Below are positions 8,833 through 17,355 of a DNA stretch of 56,985 bases, piece after piece. The stretch is taken from contig NZ_OMWA01000030.1 in the NCBI RefSeq assembly GCF_900314615.1, positions 35,722 to 92,706 on the forward strand, read 5' to 3'. The position numbers and the translations under genes were made by a program. The notes beneath the pieces are model-generated. The model saw only the letters and a list, made by a program, of their open reading frames with translations. It searched no databases and was not told the DNA's origin. Every line of letters begins with the position of its first letter. Position 1 is the first letter of the stretch. The DNA is from an uncultured Methanobrevibacter sp. Its GTDB lineage: Archaea; Methanobacteriota; Methanobacteria; Methanobacteriales; Methanobacteriaceae.

Positions 8833-8894
8833 ATGGTTGAGCACGCTATATTACCCTATGAGCCGTGCGCTCTAACCAGCTGAGCCACCCCGGC
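8786..8894 (-). tRNA. Elongator tRNA-Met (CAT) with anticodon-loop intron
   Basis: Folds as a full cloverleaf: acceptor GCCGGGG/CCCCGGC with A73, D arm GCTC-AGCTGGTTA-GAGC, anticodon stem CACGG/CCGTG, loop CTCATA-A with anticodon CAT, and T arm GCGGG-TTCGAAT-CCCGC. A 35-nt intron (8822-8856) interrupts the loop after base 37, the canonical archaeal bulge-helix-bulge position. The mature length is 74 nt and CCA is not encoded. The intron and acceptor sequence point to elongator Met rather than initiator or tRNA-Ile2. Confidence 0.93.
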
Positions 8895-9058
8895 ATCTAA
8901 CAAATATATGTATTTTTATCATTACATTTAAAGTTTTTGTTTTTCAGGGGATTTTTTTGCTTTTTTTATTTTTTTTAAATTAATTTACAATACCAAAAAT
9001 TAAATATAACATCATAAAATAATTAAAATTGCTATTAATTTTGAAAGTTCGTGATTAC

Positions 9059-9703
9059 ATGGCAACATTTTGTAAAAACTGCGGGGCATATGTTGATGAA
9101 ACAATGCAATTCTGTCCTGACTGTGGAAAGCAGATTGATCAGGCTGTTATCAGATACTGTCCCAATTGCGGTGAAAAGTTAACTTTAAATGAATATTTCT
9201 GCAGAAACTGCGGTTTGAAACTAAAAGAACCTAAAAAAGAAAGTTTTCTGGAAAAAAATAAGAATCTCATTATAGTTCTTGCAGTCATTGCGGTTATAGC
9301 TGTTATTGCAGTTGGAGCAATGTTCATGATAAGTCCGGTTGAAAATCAGGAAGTTAAGGTTGATACGATTTCATTTAACATTCCTGGAGACTATCAAATC
9401 AATGAAGATTTAACATCCAGCGAAAATCTCGATGGTGTTCGCCATATTTCCAAATACTGGGAAAAATTCGATGACTATATCCGGATTGATGTAATAGATC
9501 CTAACAGTCATTCTGTTGATGCAAATGACCTTTTAAATGAAATTGATGGTCACAGGGAGAATATGATGGGATATACCGGTTATTATGAAGAAACCTCTGA
9601 TGTTTATGCTTTTACTTTCGTAAAAGATAACAAAGTGGTGTCAGTATCTTCTTCCAGACCGGATGTATTTGATGATATTAAAGTTGTCGAAAACTTAAAT
9701 TAA
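9059..9703 (+). CDS. Double zinc-ribbon membrane protein
   Basis: A 214-residue protein with two zinc ribbons (cysteines 5, 8, 19, 22 and 34, 37, 48, 51), a short charged linker, one strongly hydrophobic segment (about 70-91) and a C-terminal domain of about 120 residues, probably outside the membrane. The start ATG 9059 begins MATFCKNCG and follows GTGATTAC; upstream in-frame codons have no ribosome site. Proteins with this layout are frequent in Methanobacteriales, and their function is unknown. Confidence 0.8.
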   Translation: MATFCKNCGAYVDETMQFCPDCGKQIDQAVIRYCPNCGEKLTLNEYFCRNCGLKLKEPKKESFLEKNKNLIIVLAVIAVIAVIAVGAMFMISPVENQEVKVDTISFNIPGDYQINEDLTSSENLDGVRHISKYWEKFDDYIRIDVIDPNSHSVDANDLLNEIDGHRENMMGYTGYYEETSDVYAFTFVKDNKVVSVSSSRPDVFDDIKVVENLN

Positions 9704-9766
9704 TGGTAATTTTTAAAACTTATAAACAATATATTATTAATAGTTATTTTTATAGGAGATAATTAA

Positions 9767-11017
9767 ATGAGTAAAGTTAAAGATATGGCACTGGCACCTG
9801 AAGGTGTCCGTAAGATTGAATGGGTTCAAAAACACATGCCTGTTTTGGAATCCATTAAACAGGAATATTTGGAAACTCAACCTTTCAAAGGAATCACTAT
9901 CGGTTCATGTTTGCACTTGGAACCTAAAACAATCAATTTAGGTTTAACATTAATGGCTGGTGGAGCAGAAGTCGCTATGACCGGATGTAATCCTTTATCC
10001 ACTCATGACGATGCAGTTGCAGGAGCAGCTGACTTAGGCCTTAACGTTTACGGCTGGAGAGAACAGGACGATGAAGAATACTACCAGACAATCAACATGG
10101 TACTTGACCACAAACCGGATATCATCATCGATGACGGTGCAGATATGATTATGGTTCTTCACAATGAAAGGACTGAACTTTTAAGCCACATCAAAGGTGC
10201 ATGTGAAGAAACCACAACCGGTGTTCACAGGCTTCAGGCAATGCACGCAGACGGCGCATTAAAATTCCCTGTAATCGCTGTTAACGACGCATACACCAAA
10301 TACTTATTCGACAACAGATACGGTACCGGACAATCCAGTTTCGATGCAATCATGGGAACAACCAATATGGTTATTGCAGGAAAAACCGTTGTTGTATGCG
10401 GATACGGCTGGTGTGGAAGAGGACTTGCTCTTAGAGCAGCAGGTCTCGGAGCAGATGTTATTGTAACTGAAGTTGACCCAATTCGTGCTTTAGAAGCAAG
10501 AATGGATGGATACAGAGTAATGACCATCAGAGAAGCTGTAAAACAGGCTGACTTAATCATTACCGTAACCGGTAACGCTGACATTATCTGCGGTGACGAC
10601 TTCAAATACATGAAAGACGGATGTATGCTTGCAAACTCAGGACACTTCAACGTAGAAATCAACAGGCCTGACCTTGAAGCAATCTCAACTGAAGTAAAAG
10701 AAGTACGTGAAAGTATTGAAGAGTTCACTACCAAAGACGGACGTAAAATCTACCTTTTAGCTGATGGCCGTTTAGTCAACTTATCTGCTGCAAGAGGTCA
10801 GGGACACCCTGCAGAAATTATGGACATGAGTTTTGCTGTACAGGCTTTGTCTGCTAAACACATCCTTGAAAACGATTTACCTGTTGGTGTTACAAAAGCA
10901 CCTGATGAAATCGACTACACCGTAGCAGGCATGAAACTTGATGCTATGGGTATTGAAATTGACTCTTTAACAGACAAACAAAAAGCTTACATGGCTAACT
11001 GGCAGGAAGGAACTTAA
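9767..11017 (+). CDS. ahcY: S-adenosyl-L-homocysteine hydrolase
   Basis: Reversibly splits S-adenosylhomocysteine (or S-inosylhomocysteine in some methanogens) and relieves product inhibition of methyltransferases. The 416-residue protein carries the substrate segment LTLMAGGAEVAMTGCNPL, the DDGADM motif, the NAD loop VVVCGYGWCGRGLA (around residue 208) and the C-terminal GHPAEIMDMSF signature. AGGAGATAATTAA precedes the ATG. The gene ends in a stop-spanning hairpin with a T tract. Confidence 0.96.
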   Translation: MSKVKDMALAPEGVRKIEWVQKHMPVLESIKQEYLETQPFKGITIGSCLHLEPKTINLGLTLMAGGAEVAMTGCNPLSTHDDAVAGAADLGLNVYGWREQDDEEYYQTINMVLDHKPDIIIDDGADMIMVLHNERTELLSHIKGACEETTTGVHRLQAMHADGALKFPVIAVNDAYTKYLFDNRYGTGQSSFDAIMGTTNMVIAGKTVVVCGYGWCGRGLALRAAGLGADVIVTEVDPIRALEARMDGYRVMTIREAVKQADLIITVTGNADIICGDDFKYMKDGCMLANSGHFNVEINRPDLEAISTEVKEVRESIEEFTTKDGRKIYLLADGRLVNLSAARGQGHPAEIMDMSFAVQALSAKHILENDLPVGVTKAPDEIDYTVAGMKLDAMGIEIDSLTDKQKAYMANWQEGT

Positions 11018-11034
11018 TTCCTTCACTTTTTTTT
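11006..11034 (+). terminator. Hairpin and T tract after ahcY
   Basis: GAAGGAA (11006-11012) pairs with TTCCTTC (11018-11024) around the ahcY stop codon, followed by a T8 run. The next gene's ATG is only a few bases further on. Confidence 0.6.
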
Positions 11035-11040
11035 ATTTTT

Positions 11041-11691
11041 ATGTCTTATTTCAGATACCTTGACAATGGTGAAGGCCCCACAAAACTATTTATAGGTGGC
11101 GTTCACGGTAATGAAGGTTCAACTTCTTTAAAATTTCTCAAACGGATTAAAGAAGAGGATTTGTCCTCAGGACAGTTCTATTTTTATAATTTTGACAGGA
11201 CTCCATATATTTCCACTATTAAAAAGGAATATTATGACTCCGAAATAGGTCAGAAAATTTTAAACCTGATTGAATATTTTGAACCGGACTTTTACACTGA
11301 ACTTCACTGCTACAATCTTAAAAACTATGAAAAATTAACTTCTATGGAGCGATATGTCCAGACCGGTGTTCCTCCACTGATTAAATTGGGAAATCATGTT
11401 CTTGTTTCATCAGTTTCGCCGCTGATTCGTATGACTTATTTTTCAACTGAAACTGTATGTAAAACACTGGAATTTCCATGTCTTGAAAAACTGACTCCCG
11501 AAATTGTTGATGAGTATAATTTTGATAAGAAACTGGCGTGCCAGACTTATGAAAAACTCTTAAAGTTAATTTTAAAAGCTCCTTCAAGGCAGTATTTTGA
11601 AAAACAGATGCTTAAAGATTATTCTTCTCAGGTTGATTTGGCAGTTCAATATGCAAAAAAAGTATTTGGGGAAGATTTTCCGCCTTATTAA
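11041..11691 (+). CDS. DUF2119-like putative metallocarboxypeptidase-fold protein
   Basis: A 216-residue protein with a GGVHGNEGSTS motif near the N-terminus and a later ELHCYN motif. This HxxE...H pattern resembles the zinc site of M14/succinylglutamate-desuccinylase-like enzymes. I think it belongs to DUF2119 of methanogens but cannot verify this. The ATG lies 23 bases after the ahcY stop, immediately after the terminator T tract, and I see no ribosome site. It is therefore either leaderless from a promoter inside ahcY or translated after read-through. It converges with fen1. Confidence 0.7.
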   Translation: MSYFRYLDNGEGPTKLFIGGVHGNEGSTSLKFLKRIKEEDLSSGQFYFYNFDRTPYISTIKKEYYDSEIGQKILNLIEYFEPDFYTELHCYNLKNYEKLTSMERYVQTGVPPLIKLGNHVLVSSVSPLIRMTYFSTETVCKTLEFPCLEKLTPEIVDEYNFDKKLACQTYEKLLKLILKAPSRQYFEKQMLKDYSSQVDLAVQYAKKVFGEDFPPY

Positions 11692-11704
11692 TTAAAACCA
11701 GGCG
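11681..11704. terminator. Inverted repeat over convergent stop codons
   Basis: CGCCT (11681-11685) and AGGCG (11700-11704) flank a 14-base AT-rich loop that holds the stop of the DUF2119-like gene and the stop of fen1. The stem is short, so support is modest. Confidence 0.4.
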
Positions 11705-12675
11705 TCAAGACTTCCTTGTGATGAATTTAAATTTTTAAGTTTATCAGCAGCTTTTGAAACTCTTTCCTGTGAAAATCCATGTTCAAAGCATAAAAATTCT
11801 ATTAATTCATCCTGTTTAGGTTTTTCCCATTTTATCTTGTAATCGGTGTTGACGTTATGATTTAAAAAGAGCTGCCTTACTTCGTCAAGATCATGTGTGG
11901 ACTGCTTTTGAAGTTCTGCTATTTTTTCTTCAAGCTGTCCTTTGTGGGCCAGTTTCAGTGCTGTTTTTGCACCTACTCCTTTTAATCCTTCTGAAAAATC
12001 TGTTCCGATTAGGATTCCCATATCAATCAGCTGTTGGCGGGAAATCTTAAGTTCCTTTAATACACGGTTCAGCTCATAGTATTCAAGATTTCCTAAATTG
12101 GAGTTGACTGCAAGGTTTCTTACAACCCTTTTTGCTCCAAACAAGAGACAGTCGTAATCCTGTGAAGCAACCGCATATGCGTCTCCGTTTGCTACCAGAT
12201 ATGCTGCCTGAGCTTCTCCCTCTCCTTTCGCTTCAACATAAGGTATTCCCATTAATGTCAAGAGTTTTTTTGATGATTCAATAATTTCCGGAGATAGTTT
12301 GGATGATCTCATTGCAAATTTACGGGCTTTTTCGGTATCTCCTTCAGCCAGCGCCTCTTTGTAAATCTGTTCAGCTTCCTCTCGGACTTCTCTTCTTTTT
12401 TGTTGGGTGTCGCTTTTAAGTTCTGAAGACTTTCCATCGAAAACGTAAATTGGCTTGATGTCTTTTTCAATCATGGAAGAGTTTCTGTACAATATTCCGC
12501 TTAAATGTGAGGTAACGTTACCGTTTTCATCAGTCAAAGGCCTTCCGTCCCTTTGTCTTATTGTTGATAAGAACTGGTAAAGCGTATTGAATGCATCAAT
12601 GGAAACGGCTCTTCCTTCAAGGTCTTTAAAGCCGATTTTTTCAGGTTCGATTATGTCTTTTAGTTTTACACCCAT
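11692..12675 (-). CDS. fen: Flap endonuclease 1
   Basis: Removes 5' flaps during Okazaki-fragment maturation and repair. The 327-residue protein has the N-terminal nuclease block (MGVKLKDI, SIDAFNTLYQFL with D27), the internal block (EAKGEGEAQAAYL, SQDYDCLLFG) and the helix-hairpin-helix GTDFSEGLKGVGAKTA. The C-terminal QGSLDAWF is a PCNA-binding PIP motif. Length and motif order are typical of archaeal FEN-1. It ends an operon-like minus-strand run that starts with aksA. Confidence 0.96.
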   Translation of the reverse strand: MGVKLKDIIEPEKIGFKDLEGRAVSIDAFNTLYQFLSTIRQRDGRPLTDENGNVTSHLSGILYRNSSMIEKDIKPIYVFDGKSSELKSDTQQKRREVREEAEQIYKEALAEGDTEKARKFAMRSSKLSPEIIESSKKLLTLMGIPYVEAKGEGEAQAAYLVANGDAYAVASQDYDCLLFGAKRVVRNLAVNSNLGNLEYYELNRVLKELKISRQQLIDMGILIGTDFSEGLKGVGAKTALKLAHKGQLEEKIAELQKQSTHDLDEVRQLFLNHNVNTDYKIKWEKPKQDELIEFLCFEHGFSQERVSKAADKLKNLNSSQGSLDAWF

Positions 12676-12683
12676 TCTAACAC

Positions 12684-13244
12684 CTAATTTTTATTGAAAT
12701 AACTTAACGGGTATGCTTCTCTTGTCCAAAGCCTTATAGTTCCATGCTGGCTTATGGTATGGTCTCTTACAAGCATTTTTTCATCAGTTTTAAATAAATC
12801 CCTAATTATAGGTGTAGGGTCTTCAACTGAAAGTTTTTTAATATCCCTTAGGGTTTCAATGTTGTTTTCTGCTATGATGTTATTTATTGTAATTTTTTCA
12901 TCCATCAGGGATGCTAGAACTTTATCGTTGATTCTGGATTTTGAAATGTATGAAAGTGCATAAAATAAAGGACGTCCTTTTTTAAAGACGATTACTTCTC
13001 TGTATACGATTTCGTCTCCTTCATCAATCTCTAGAAGTTCCGCTTCATTTTCATCCGCATTTTTAATGTGCTGGTTAAGTACAAATAGCTGCAGTGTTCC
13101 GAAAAGTGCACTTAATGGCTCTCCTATTGGCCCTAATGATGTTAATATTTTTTGTATTGGTGATAATTCAATTCCATTTTCTTTTTCTACTTGTTTTATT
13201 AGTTCATATGCGTCATTTTTAATTTTTTTTCCTTCAGAATACAT
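12684..13244 (-). CDS. Chorismate-lyase-like (DUF98) protein, paralog 1
   Basis: A 186-residue protein with the UbiC/UTRA-like strand pattern REVIVFKKGRPLFYALSYI and a C-terminal LVRDHTISQHGTIRLWTREAYP. In this fold family some members cleave chorismate to 4-hydroxybenzoate, which methanogens need for methanopterin. The fold call is moderate; chorismate lyase activity is inference. It is paralogous to the next upstream gene (same length, EVIxxKGxxPLIYAISHI core). It lies 8 bases upstream of fen1. AGGGATTAA precedes the ATG. Confidence 0.6.
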   Translation of the reverse strand: MYSEGKKIKNDAYELIKQVEKENGIELSPIQKILTSLGPIGEPLSALFGTLQLFVLNQHIKNADENEAELLEIDEGDEIVYREVIVFKKGRPLFYALSYISKSRINDKVLASLMDEKITINNIIAENNIETLRDIKKLSVEDPTPIIRDLFKTDEKMLVRDHTISQHGTIRLWTREAYPLSYFNKN

Positions 13245-13256
13245 TTAATCCCTCGA

Positions 13257-13820
13257 TTATATTTCTGTAAAATAGGTAATAGGAAATACTTCTTTAATCC
13301 ACATCAATACCTGATTATTATTAATTATTACGTATTCACGTGCCAGCATTTCACAGTCTTCCTGAAATAGTTCTTTTAATTTTTCGTTAGGTTTTTCAAG
13401 ATAGATTTCTCTTATTTCTCTTCTTGATTCAATGTTGTAATTTTTCAATATTCTTCCAATCGGTATGTCTGCTCTAACCAGGTCTGCACAGACATCCTTG
13501 CTGCATCTGGATAAAGGGATATGTGATATTGCATATATCAGAGGCTTTGAACCCTTATGCATTATAACTTCACGGAAATTGATTTCTGTATCCACTTCGA
13601 CATCAACTAGTCCTGCATGATATTCATCTGCATTTTCAAAGTGCTGGTCGAGGGTATCAAGATCAATTTTTCCGTATAAAACGTCCAGAATTGCAGTTAT
13701 TGAACCGTCTGTAGTTAACAGTATTTTTTGTGTGTTTGAGAATTGCTTGTTGTTTTCTTTTTCGAGGTCATTGATTCTTTCGATTAGTCGTTTGTTTGCT
13801 TCGTTTTTAGACATAGTCAT
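13257..13820 (-). CDS. Chorismate-lyase-like (DUF98) protein, paralog 2
   Basis: A 187-residue paralog of the downstream gene. It opens with a helix ending in QFSNTQKILLTTDGSITAIL and has REVIMHKGSKPLIYAISHI and LAREYVIINNNQVLMWIKE segments in the same order. Tandem duplication with divergence suggests two substrates or an obligate heteromer. GTGATTTAA precedes the ATG. It is 8 bases downstream of hacA, so probably in the same transcript. Function uncertain. Confidence 0.6.
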   Translation of the reverse strand: MTMSKNEANKRLIERINDLEKENNKQFSNTQKILLTTDGSITAILDVLYGKIDLDTLDQHFENADEYHAGLVDVEVDTEINFREVIMHKGSKPLIYAISHIPLSRCSKDVCADLVRADIPIGRILKNYNIESRREIREIYLEKPNEKLKELFQEDCEMLAREYVIINNNQVLMWIKEVFPITYFTEI

Positions 13821-13828
13821 TTAAATCA

Positions 13829-15082
13829 CTATAAATCTTTTGGATTTGTAATTACTCCAGTGATTGCTGAAGCAGCTACTACTTTGGAATTTGATAAGTA
13901 TACTGAGGATTTAGGATCTCCCATTCTTCCTTTGAAGTTTCTGTTTGTAGTTGAAATGCAGCTTTCTCCTTCACTCAGCACTCCCATGTGGCCTCCAAGA
14001 CAAGGTCCGCAGCCGGGATTGCAGATAATTGCGCCGGCATCGATGAATGTGTCGATATATCCTAAATGCATTGCTTTTTTGTAAATCTCTTTTGATGCAG
14101 GAAGTATCAAAAGCCTGATGTCGTCACAGATTTTCTGGTTTTCCAGAATGTCGCATGCATCCTTTAAATCGGAAAGTCTTCCGTTTGTACATGATCCGAT
14201 TAAACATTGGTCAATTGCTGTTCCTTCAACTTTTGAGATGCCTTTAACGTTGTCAACGTCATTCGGACATGCAATTTGAGGTTCCATTCCGTCAATGTTA
14301 AAGTGCATTTCTTTTGAATAAACTGCATCTGAGTCTGATTTTACAATATTTAATTCTGACTCTTTTTTATTGGTTTTTTTGCAAATATAATTGATTATAT
14401 CACGGTTAGGTTCCATAATTCCGTTTTTTGCACCCATTTCAATTGCCATATTGCACATGGTAGCTCTTCCTTCAACCCCCATGTTTTCAATTGTAGATCC
14501 GCAGAATTCTGCGGTCTTGTATGTTGCACCGGCAATTCCAATTTCACCTATAATGTTTAGGATAATGTCTTTAGGAGCAATATATGGATTGAGTTCTCCT
14601 TCAACTTCCATTTTAATCGCTTCAGGTACCATGAACCATGTTTTTCCGGTTGCCCAAACCATTGCAAGGTCTGTTGCACCCATACCAGTTGAAAATGCTC
14701 CGAAAGCACCGTAGGTACATGTATGTGAATCTGCACCGACAACAACCATTCCGGGTTCAACCAGTCCTTTTTCCGGAACTACCTGGTGACAGATTCCTTC
14801 GCCGTGAATAAAGTTTTTGGTAATGTTTTGAGTTTTAATGAAGTTTCTGCAGACTTTCTGAAATTCGGCAGAACCGATTGTATTTGCAGGAACGTTGTGG
14901 TCAAAAATGATTGCAATCTTTTCAGGGTCCCATACCTTGTCCGCCACTTTCTCAAAAGTCTTTATGGCAGGAGGGCTTGTTCCGTCATGGGACATTGCAA
15001 GGTCTACCGGAATTTCGATTATCTCTCTGGGGGTGACTTCATGCCCTGCTTTTTTGGATAATATTTTTTCAGTAATGTTCAT
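13829..15082 (-). CDS. hacA: Homoaconitase / isopropylmalate dehydratase large subunit (HacA type)
   Basis: Iron-sulfur dehydratase. In methanogens the HacA type converts homocitrate and longer homologs to homoisocitrates on the route to the 7-mercaptoheptanoyl chain of coenzyme B; LeuC-type homologs act in leucine synthesis. Cluster cysteines are visible in GSCTNGR and CNPGCGPC, and GADSHTCTYGA is the family signature. I choose ATG 15082 (417 residues): AGGTC, overlapping the aksA stop, is the ribosome site for it and too close to the ATG at 15088. Direct linkage to aksA favours HacA over LeuC. Confidence 0.85.
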   Translation of the reverse strand: MNITEKILSKKAGHEVTPREIIEIPVDLAMSHDGTSPPAIKTFEKVADKVWDPEKIAIIFDHNVPANTIGSAEFQKVCRNFIKTQNITKNFIHGEGICHQVVPEKGLVEPGMVVVGADSHTCTYGAFGAFSTGMGATDLAMVWATGKTWFMVPEAIKMEVEGELNPYIAPKDIILNIIGEIGIAGATYKTAEFCGSTIENMGVEGRATMCNMAIEMGAKNGIMEPNRDIINYICKKTNKKESELNIVKSDSDAVYSKEMHFNIDGMEPQIACPNDVDNVKGISKVEGTAIDQCLIGSCTNGRLSDLKDACDILENQKICDDIRLLILPASKEIYKKAMHLGYIDTFIDAGAIICNPGCGPCLGGHMGVLSEGESCISTTNRNFKGRMGDPKSSVYLSNSKVVAASAITGVITNPKDL

Positions 15083-15091
15083 AAGCATGAC

Positions 15092-16255
15092 CTATTTTTT
15101 TGTATTCTTAACGATTTCTTTAAATACCTGGTCGTTAATGTATTTTCCTTCTTCTCTTTGTTTTTTAACCTGTCTTACGATTTCAATAAGTTCATCGTCA
15201 CTTACGTCAAGCTCACATTCATTTAATTTTGCTCTAACGGCCCTGCATCCTGAATGTTTACCTAATACCAGCTGACGTTTTTGTCCGACAAGTTCTGGAA
15301 CGTAAGGTTCATAACATAAAGGCTCTTCAATTACAGCGTCAACGTGGATTCCGGATTCGTGTCTGAATACGTTGTTTCCGACAACAGGTTTGTTGTATGG
15401 AATTGGAAGACCGCTTGCCTGGGATACGATATTTGACAGTTCTGTAATGTATTTGGTTTTAAATCCTAAGTCTTTACCGTATAATATTTTCAATGCCATG
15501 ATAAGCTCTTCTAAGGATGCGTTACCTGCCCTTTCACCAATACCGTTTACTGTTGTTGAAATACCTTTTGCACCTGCAAGAACTCCTGTAATTGAGTTGA
15601 TGACAGCAAGACCGAAGTCATTGTGACAGTGAAGTGCAATATTGATATCCAGATCTTTAACGAGTTCTCTTACTAAATAGTCAATACCCTGCGGGGTGAT
15701 TGCTCCTGTGGTATCGGCAATGTGGACTCTGTCAGCACCGCATTCCTGAGCTTTTGAATAAATACGTTTTAAAAATTCTATATCTGTTCTTGTAGCATCT
15801 TCTGCTGAAAATGCAACATATAATCCATGATCTTTAGCGTAATCTACTGCAGTTTCACACAGGTTGATTGCGTCCTGTCTTGTAATGTGCATCTTGTGGT
15901 CCAGGTGAATGTCTGATGTTCCCACAAATGTGATTATACCGTCCACATCACAGTCAAGAGCAGCGTCGATGTCTTCAGGTTTTGTTCTGGTCAATGCTAA
16001 AATATCTGCATTTAAACCTTCGTTAGCAATTGTTTTTACGGATTCTCTTTCTCTTTGTGAAACAATTGGGAAACCAGCTTCTATCTGATGTATTTTAAAC
16101 TGGTCTAATTTTCTAGCTATTTCTAATTTGTCGTCGAGGCTGAAACAAACTCCTGGAGTCTGTTCACCGTCTCTTAAAGTTGTATCATAAATTATAAAAT
16201 CTTCTGGGAAAGCTATTTCGCTTTCTTTGTTATAATGACTTATAAAATATTGCAA
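15092..16255 (-). CDS. aksA: Homocitrate synthase AksA
   Basis: Condenses 2-oxoglutarate with acetyl-CoA and repeats this for longer chains, starting coenzyme B side-chain synthesis. The 387-residue protein has the alpha-IPM/homocitrate synthase signature IYDTTLRDGEQTPGV, the metal motif HCHNDFGLA, and NGIGERAGNASLEE. The GNNVFRHESGIHVDA region is typical of homocitrate-type enzymes. Its stop overlaps the ribosome site of hacA, giving tight coupling. Isopropylmalate or citramalate synthase activity cannot be fully excluded from sequence. Confidence 0.85.
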   Translation of the reverse strand: MQYFISHYNKESEIAFPEDFIIYDTTLRDGEQTPGVCFSLDDKLEIARKLDQFKIHQIEAGFPIVSQRERESVKTIANEGLNADILALTRTKPEDIDAALDCDVDGIITFVGTSDIHLDHKMHITRQDAINLCETAVDYAKDHGLYVAFSAEDATRTDIEFLKRIYSKAQECGADRVHIADTTGAITPQGIDYLVRELVKDLDINIALHCHNDFGLAVINSITGVLAGAKGISTTVNGIGERAGNASLEELIMALKILYGKDLGFKTKYITELSNIVSQASGLPIPYNKPVVGNNVFRHESGIHVDAVIEEPLCYEPYVPELVGQKRQLVLGKHSGCRAVRAKLNECELDVSDDELIEIVRQVKKQREEGKYINDQVFKEIVKNTKK

Positions 16256-16300
16256 AGTATCACTTCTATTCTAAATAAATTTAACATATATAATATATAT

Positions 16301-16849
16301 TTAAGTACTATTTATATTTTCCAAAAGCTCCAGATATGAAGTTCTCTCAAAACCGTCGGTGATGCCTAACTGTTCAAACAAATCAAAAATTCTTTTTTGA
16401 GCTTCACTGTAGTCGTTTCCGTCTTCAAGTGATATTTCTATTTCCATATACGGCTCAAGCCCTTCAACATCATCAAGGGATATCTCAAAGTTTTTATAAG
16501 AGTAGTACTGGCGGTTTTTCCTCACTGCTCTCACCTCGTTAAAACCGATCTCCTTAAAGATTTCCCCGCATTTTACTGCATCTTCAATTCCCATTTCGAT
16601 TTCCTTTCTGGTTTTGGATGCCTTGTCAATTTTCGGACCCTTATATGTGATGAATATGTGTTCGACTTCATCCTCTTTTGTTGTCCTTATTCTTAGGGCT
16701 TCATCTGTTTGTGCAAAGTCCACAACAGGACTGTTAAAGTATATGTCTTGTTGAAACTCTTTTTTGGTTTTCACAGCACCGATTTTTGATAATTTTTCTT
16801 CCATTTCTTCAAAACTGTCAATTTTGGCTTTTACTTCAACTTCTATCAT
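16301..16849 (-). CDS. CYTH-domain (CyaB-like) phosphohydrolase or cyclase
   Basis: A 182-residue CYTH protein. The N-terminal EVEVKAK has the diagnostic ExExK motif (E3, E5, K7), followed by basic and acidic strands typical of the tunnel fold (ALRIRTT, ITYKGPK, VRKNRQYY, ISLDDVEGLEPYMEIEI). Family members act on triphosphates (thiamine triphosphatase, class IV adenylyl cyclase). Archaeal members have no firmly assigned substrate, so only the fold is called. It stands alone upstream of aksA with 45 bases between. Confidence 0.88.
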   Translation of the reverse strand: MIEVEVKAKIDSFEEMEEKLSKIGAVKTKKEFQQDIYFNSPVVDFAQTDEALRIRTTKEDEVEHIFITYKGPKIDKASKTRKEIEMGIEDAVKCGEIFKEIGFNEVRAVRKNRQYYSYKNFEISLDDVEGLEPYMEIEISLEDGNDYSEAQKRIFDLFEQLGITDGFERTSYLELLENINST

Positions 16850-17355
16850 ATTATCATGCTTTTTTTAATGGATTGATTATTATATTAGGCATCTGTTTAT
16901 TTAAAATTTTTTTAATTTCCGGGTAAATGTAGGAAAATTGTCAATAGTATTTATAAAGTATAGTGCATTGGTGTATTATCCATTTATAAAGGAGTTACTG
17001 AAATCTATTGATTTCATCTTTATTTTTTAAGTGATTTGACTATTTAAAGAAATTTAAATTAAAAACTTTTTTTTAAAATTAATCTGCTCGGTTATTTTTC
17101 ACAAAAAAATACTAAAAATTAGTAACATTTATTAATTAGTAGTGTTAATATTGAAATCCAAATTTCTTATAAATATTTAAGGTTATTTCGAAATTTTAAA
17201 ATTATAATTTTTTTTTAAAATTTTCTTAAATATTTTAAATAAACATACCTTTATATACTATTTAAATTAAATATTTTATTAGTAAAAATTTAATGCATAT
17301 TTTTGTTTTCTTAAATTTTACTCACTACTTTTAAAAATGAATTGGAGGTTTTAAG
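16850..17355 (+). promoter_or_regulatory. 506-bp AT-rich intergenic region with tbp promoter
   Basis: No convincing gene on either strand. A TATA-like TTTATATAC lies at about 17250-17258, roughly 100 bp upstream of the tbp start, implying a leader of about 75 nt. The CYTH gene's promoter must be at the other end. The unusual length could hold further control sites for tbp, but I see no clear operator or RNA gene. Confidence 0.45.

Noticed and set aside
8786..8894. tRNA-Met as an integration site of a mobile element
   Set aside because: The 11-base match at the tRNA is inverted, not a direct att-type repeat, and no integrase gene lies nearby.
10234..10734. 166-codon minus-strand open frame inside ahcY
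   Set aside because: Codon pattern and conservation belong to ahcY; the reverse frame has no ribosome site or family features.
13829..15082. Annotation as LeuC of leucine synthesis
   Set aside because: Direct coupling to aksA favours the HacA homoaconitase role, though sequence alone leaves some doubt.
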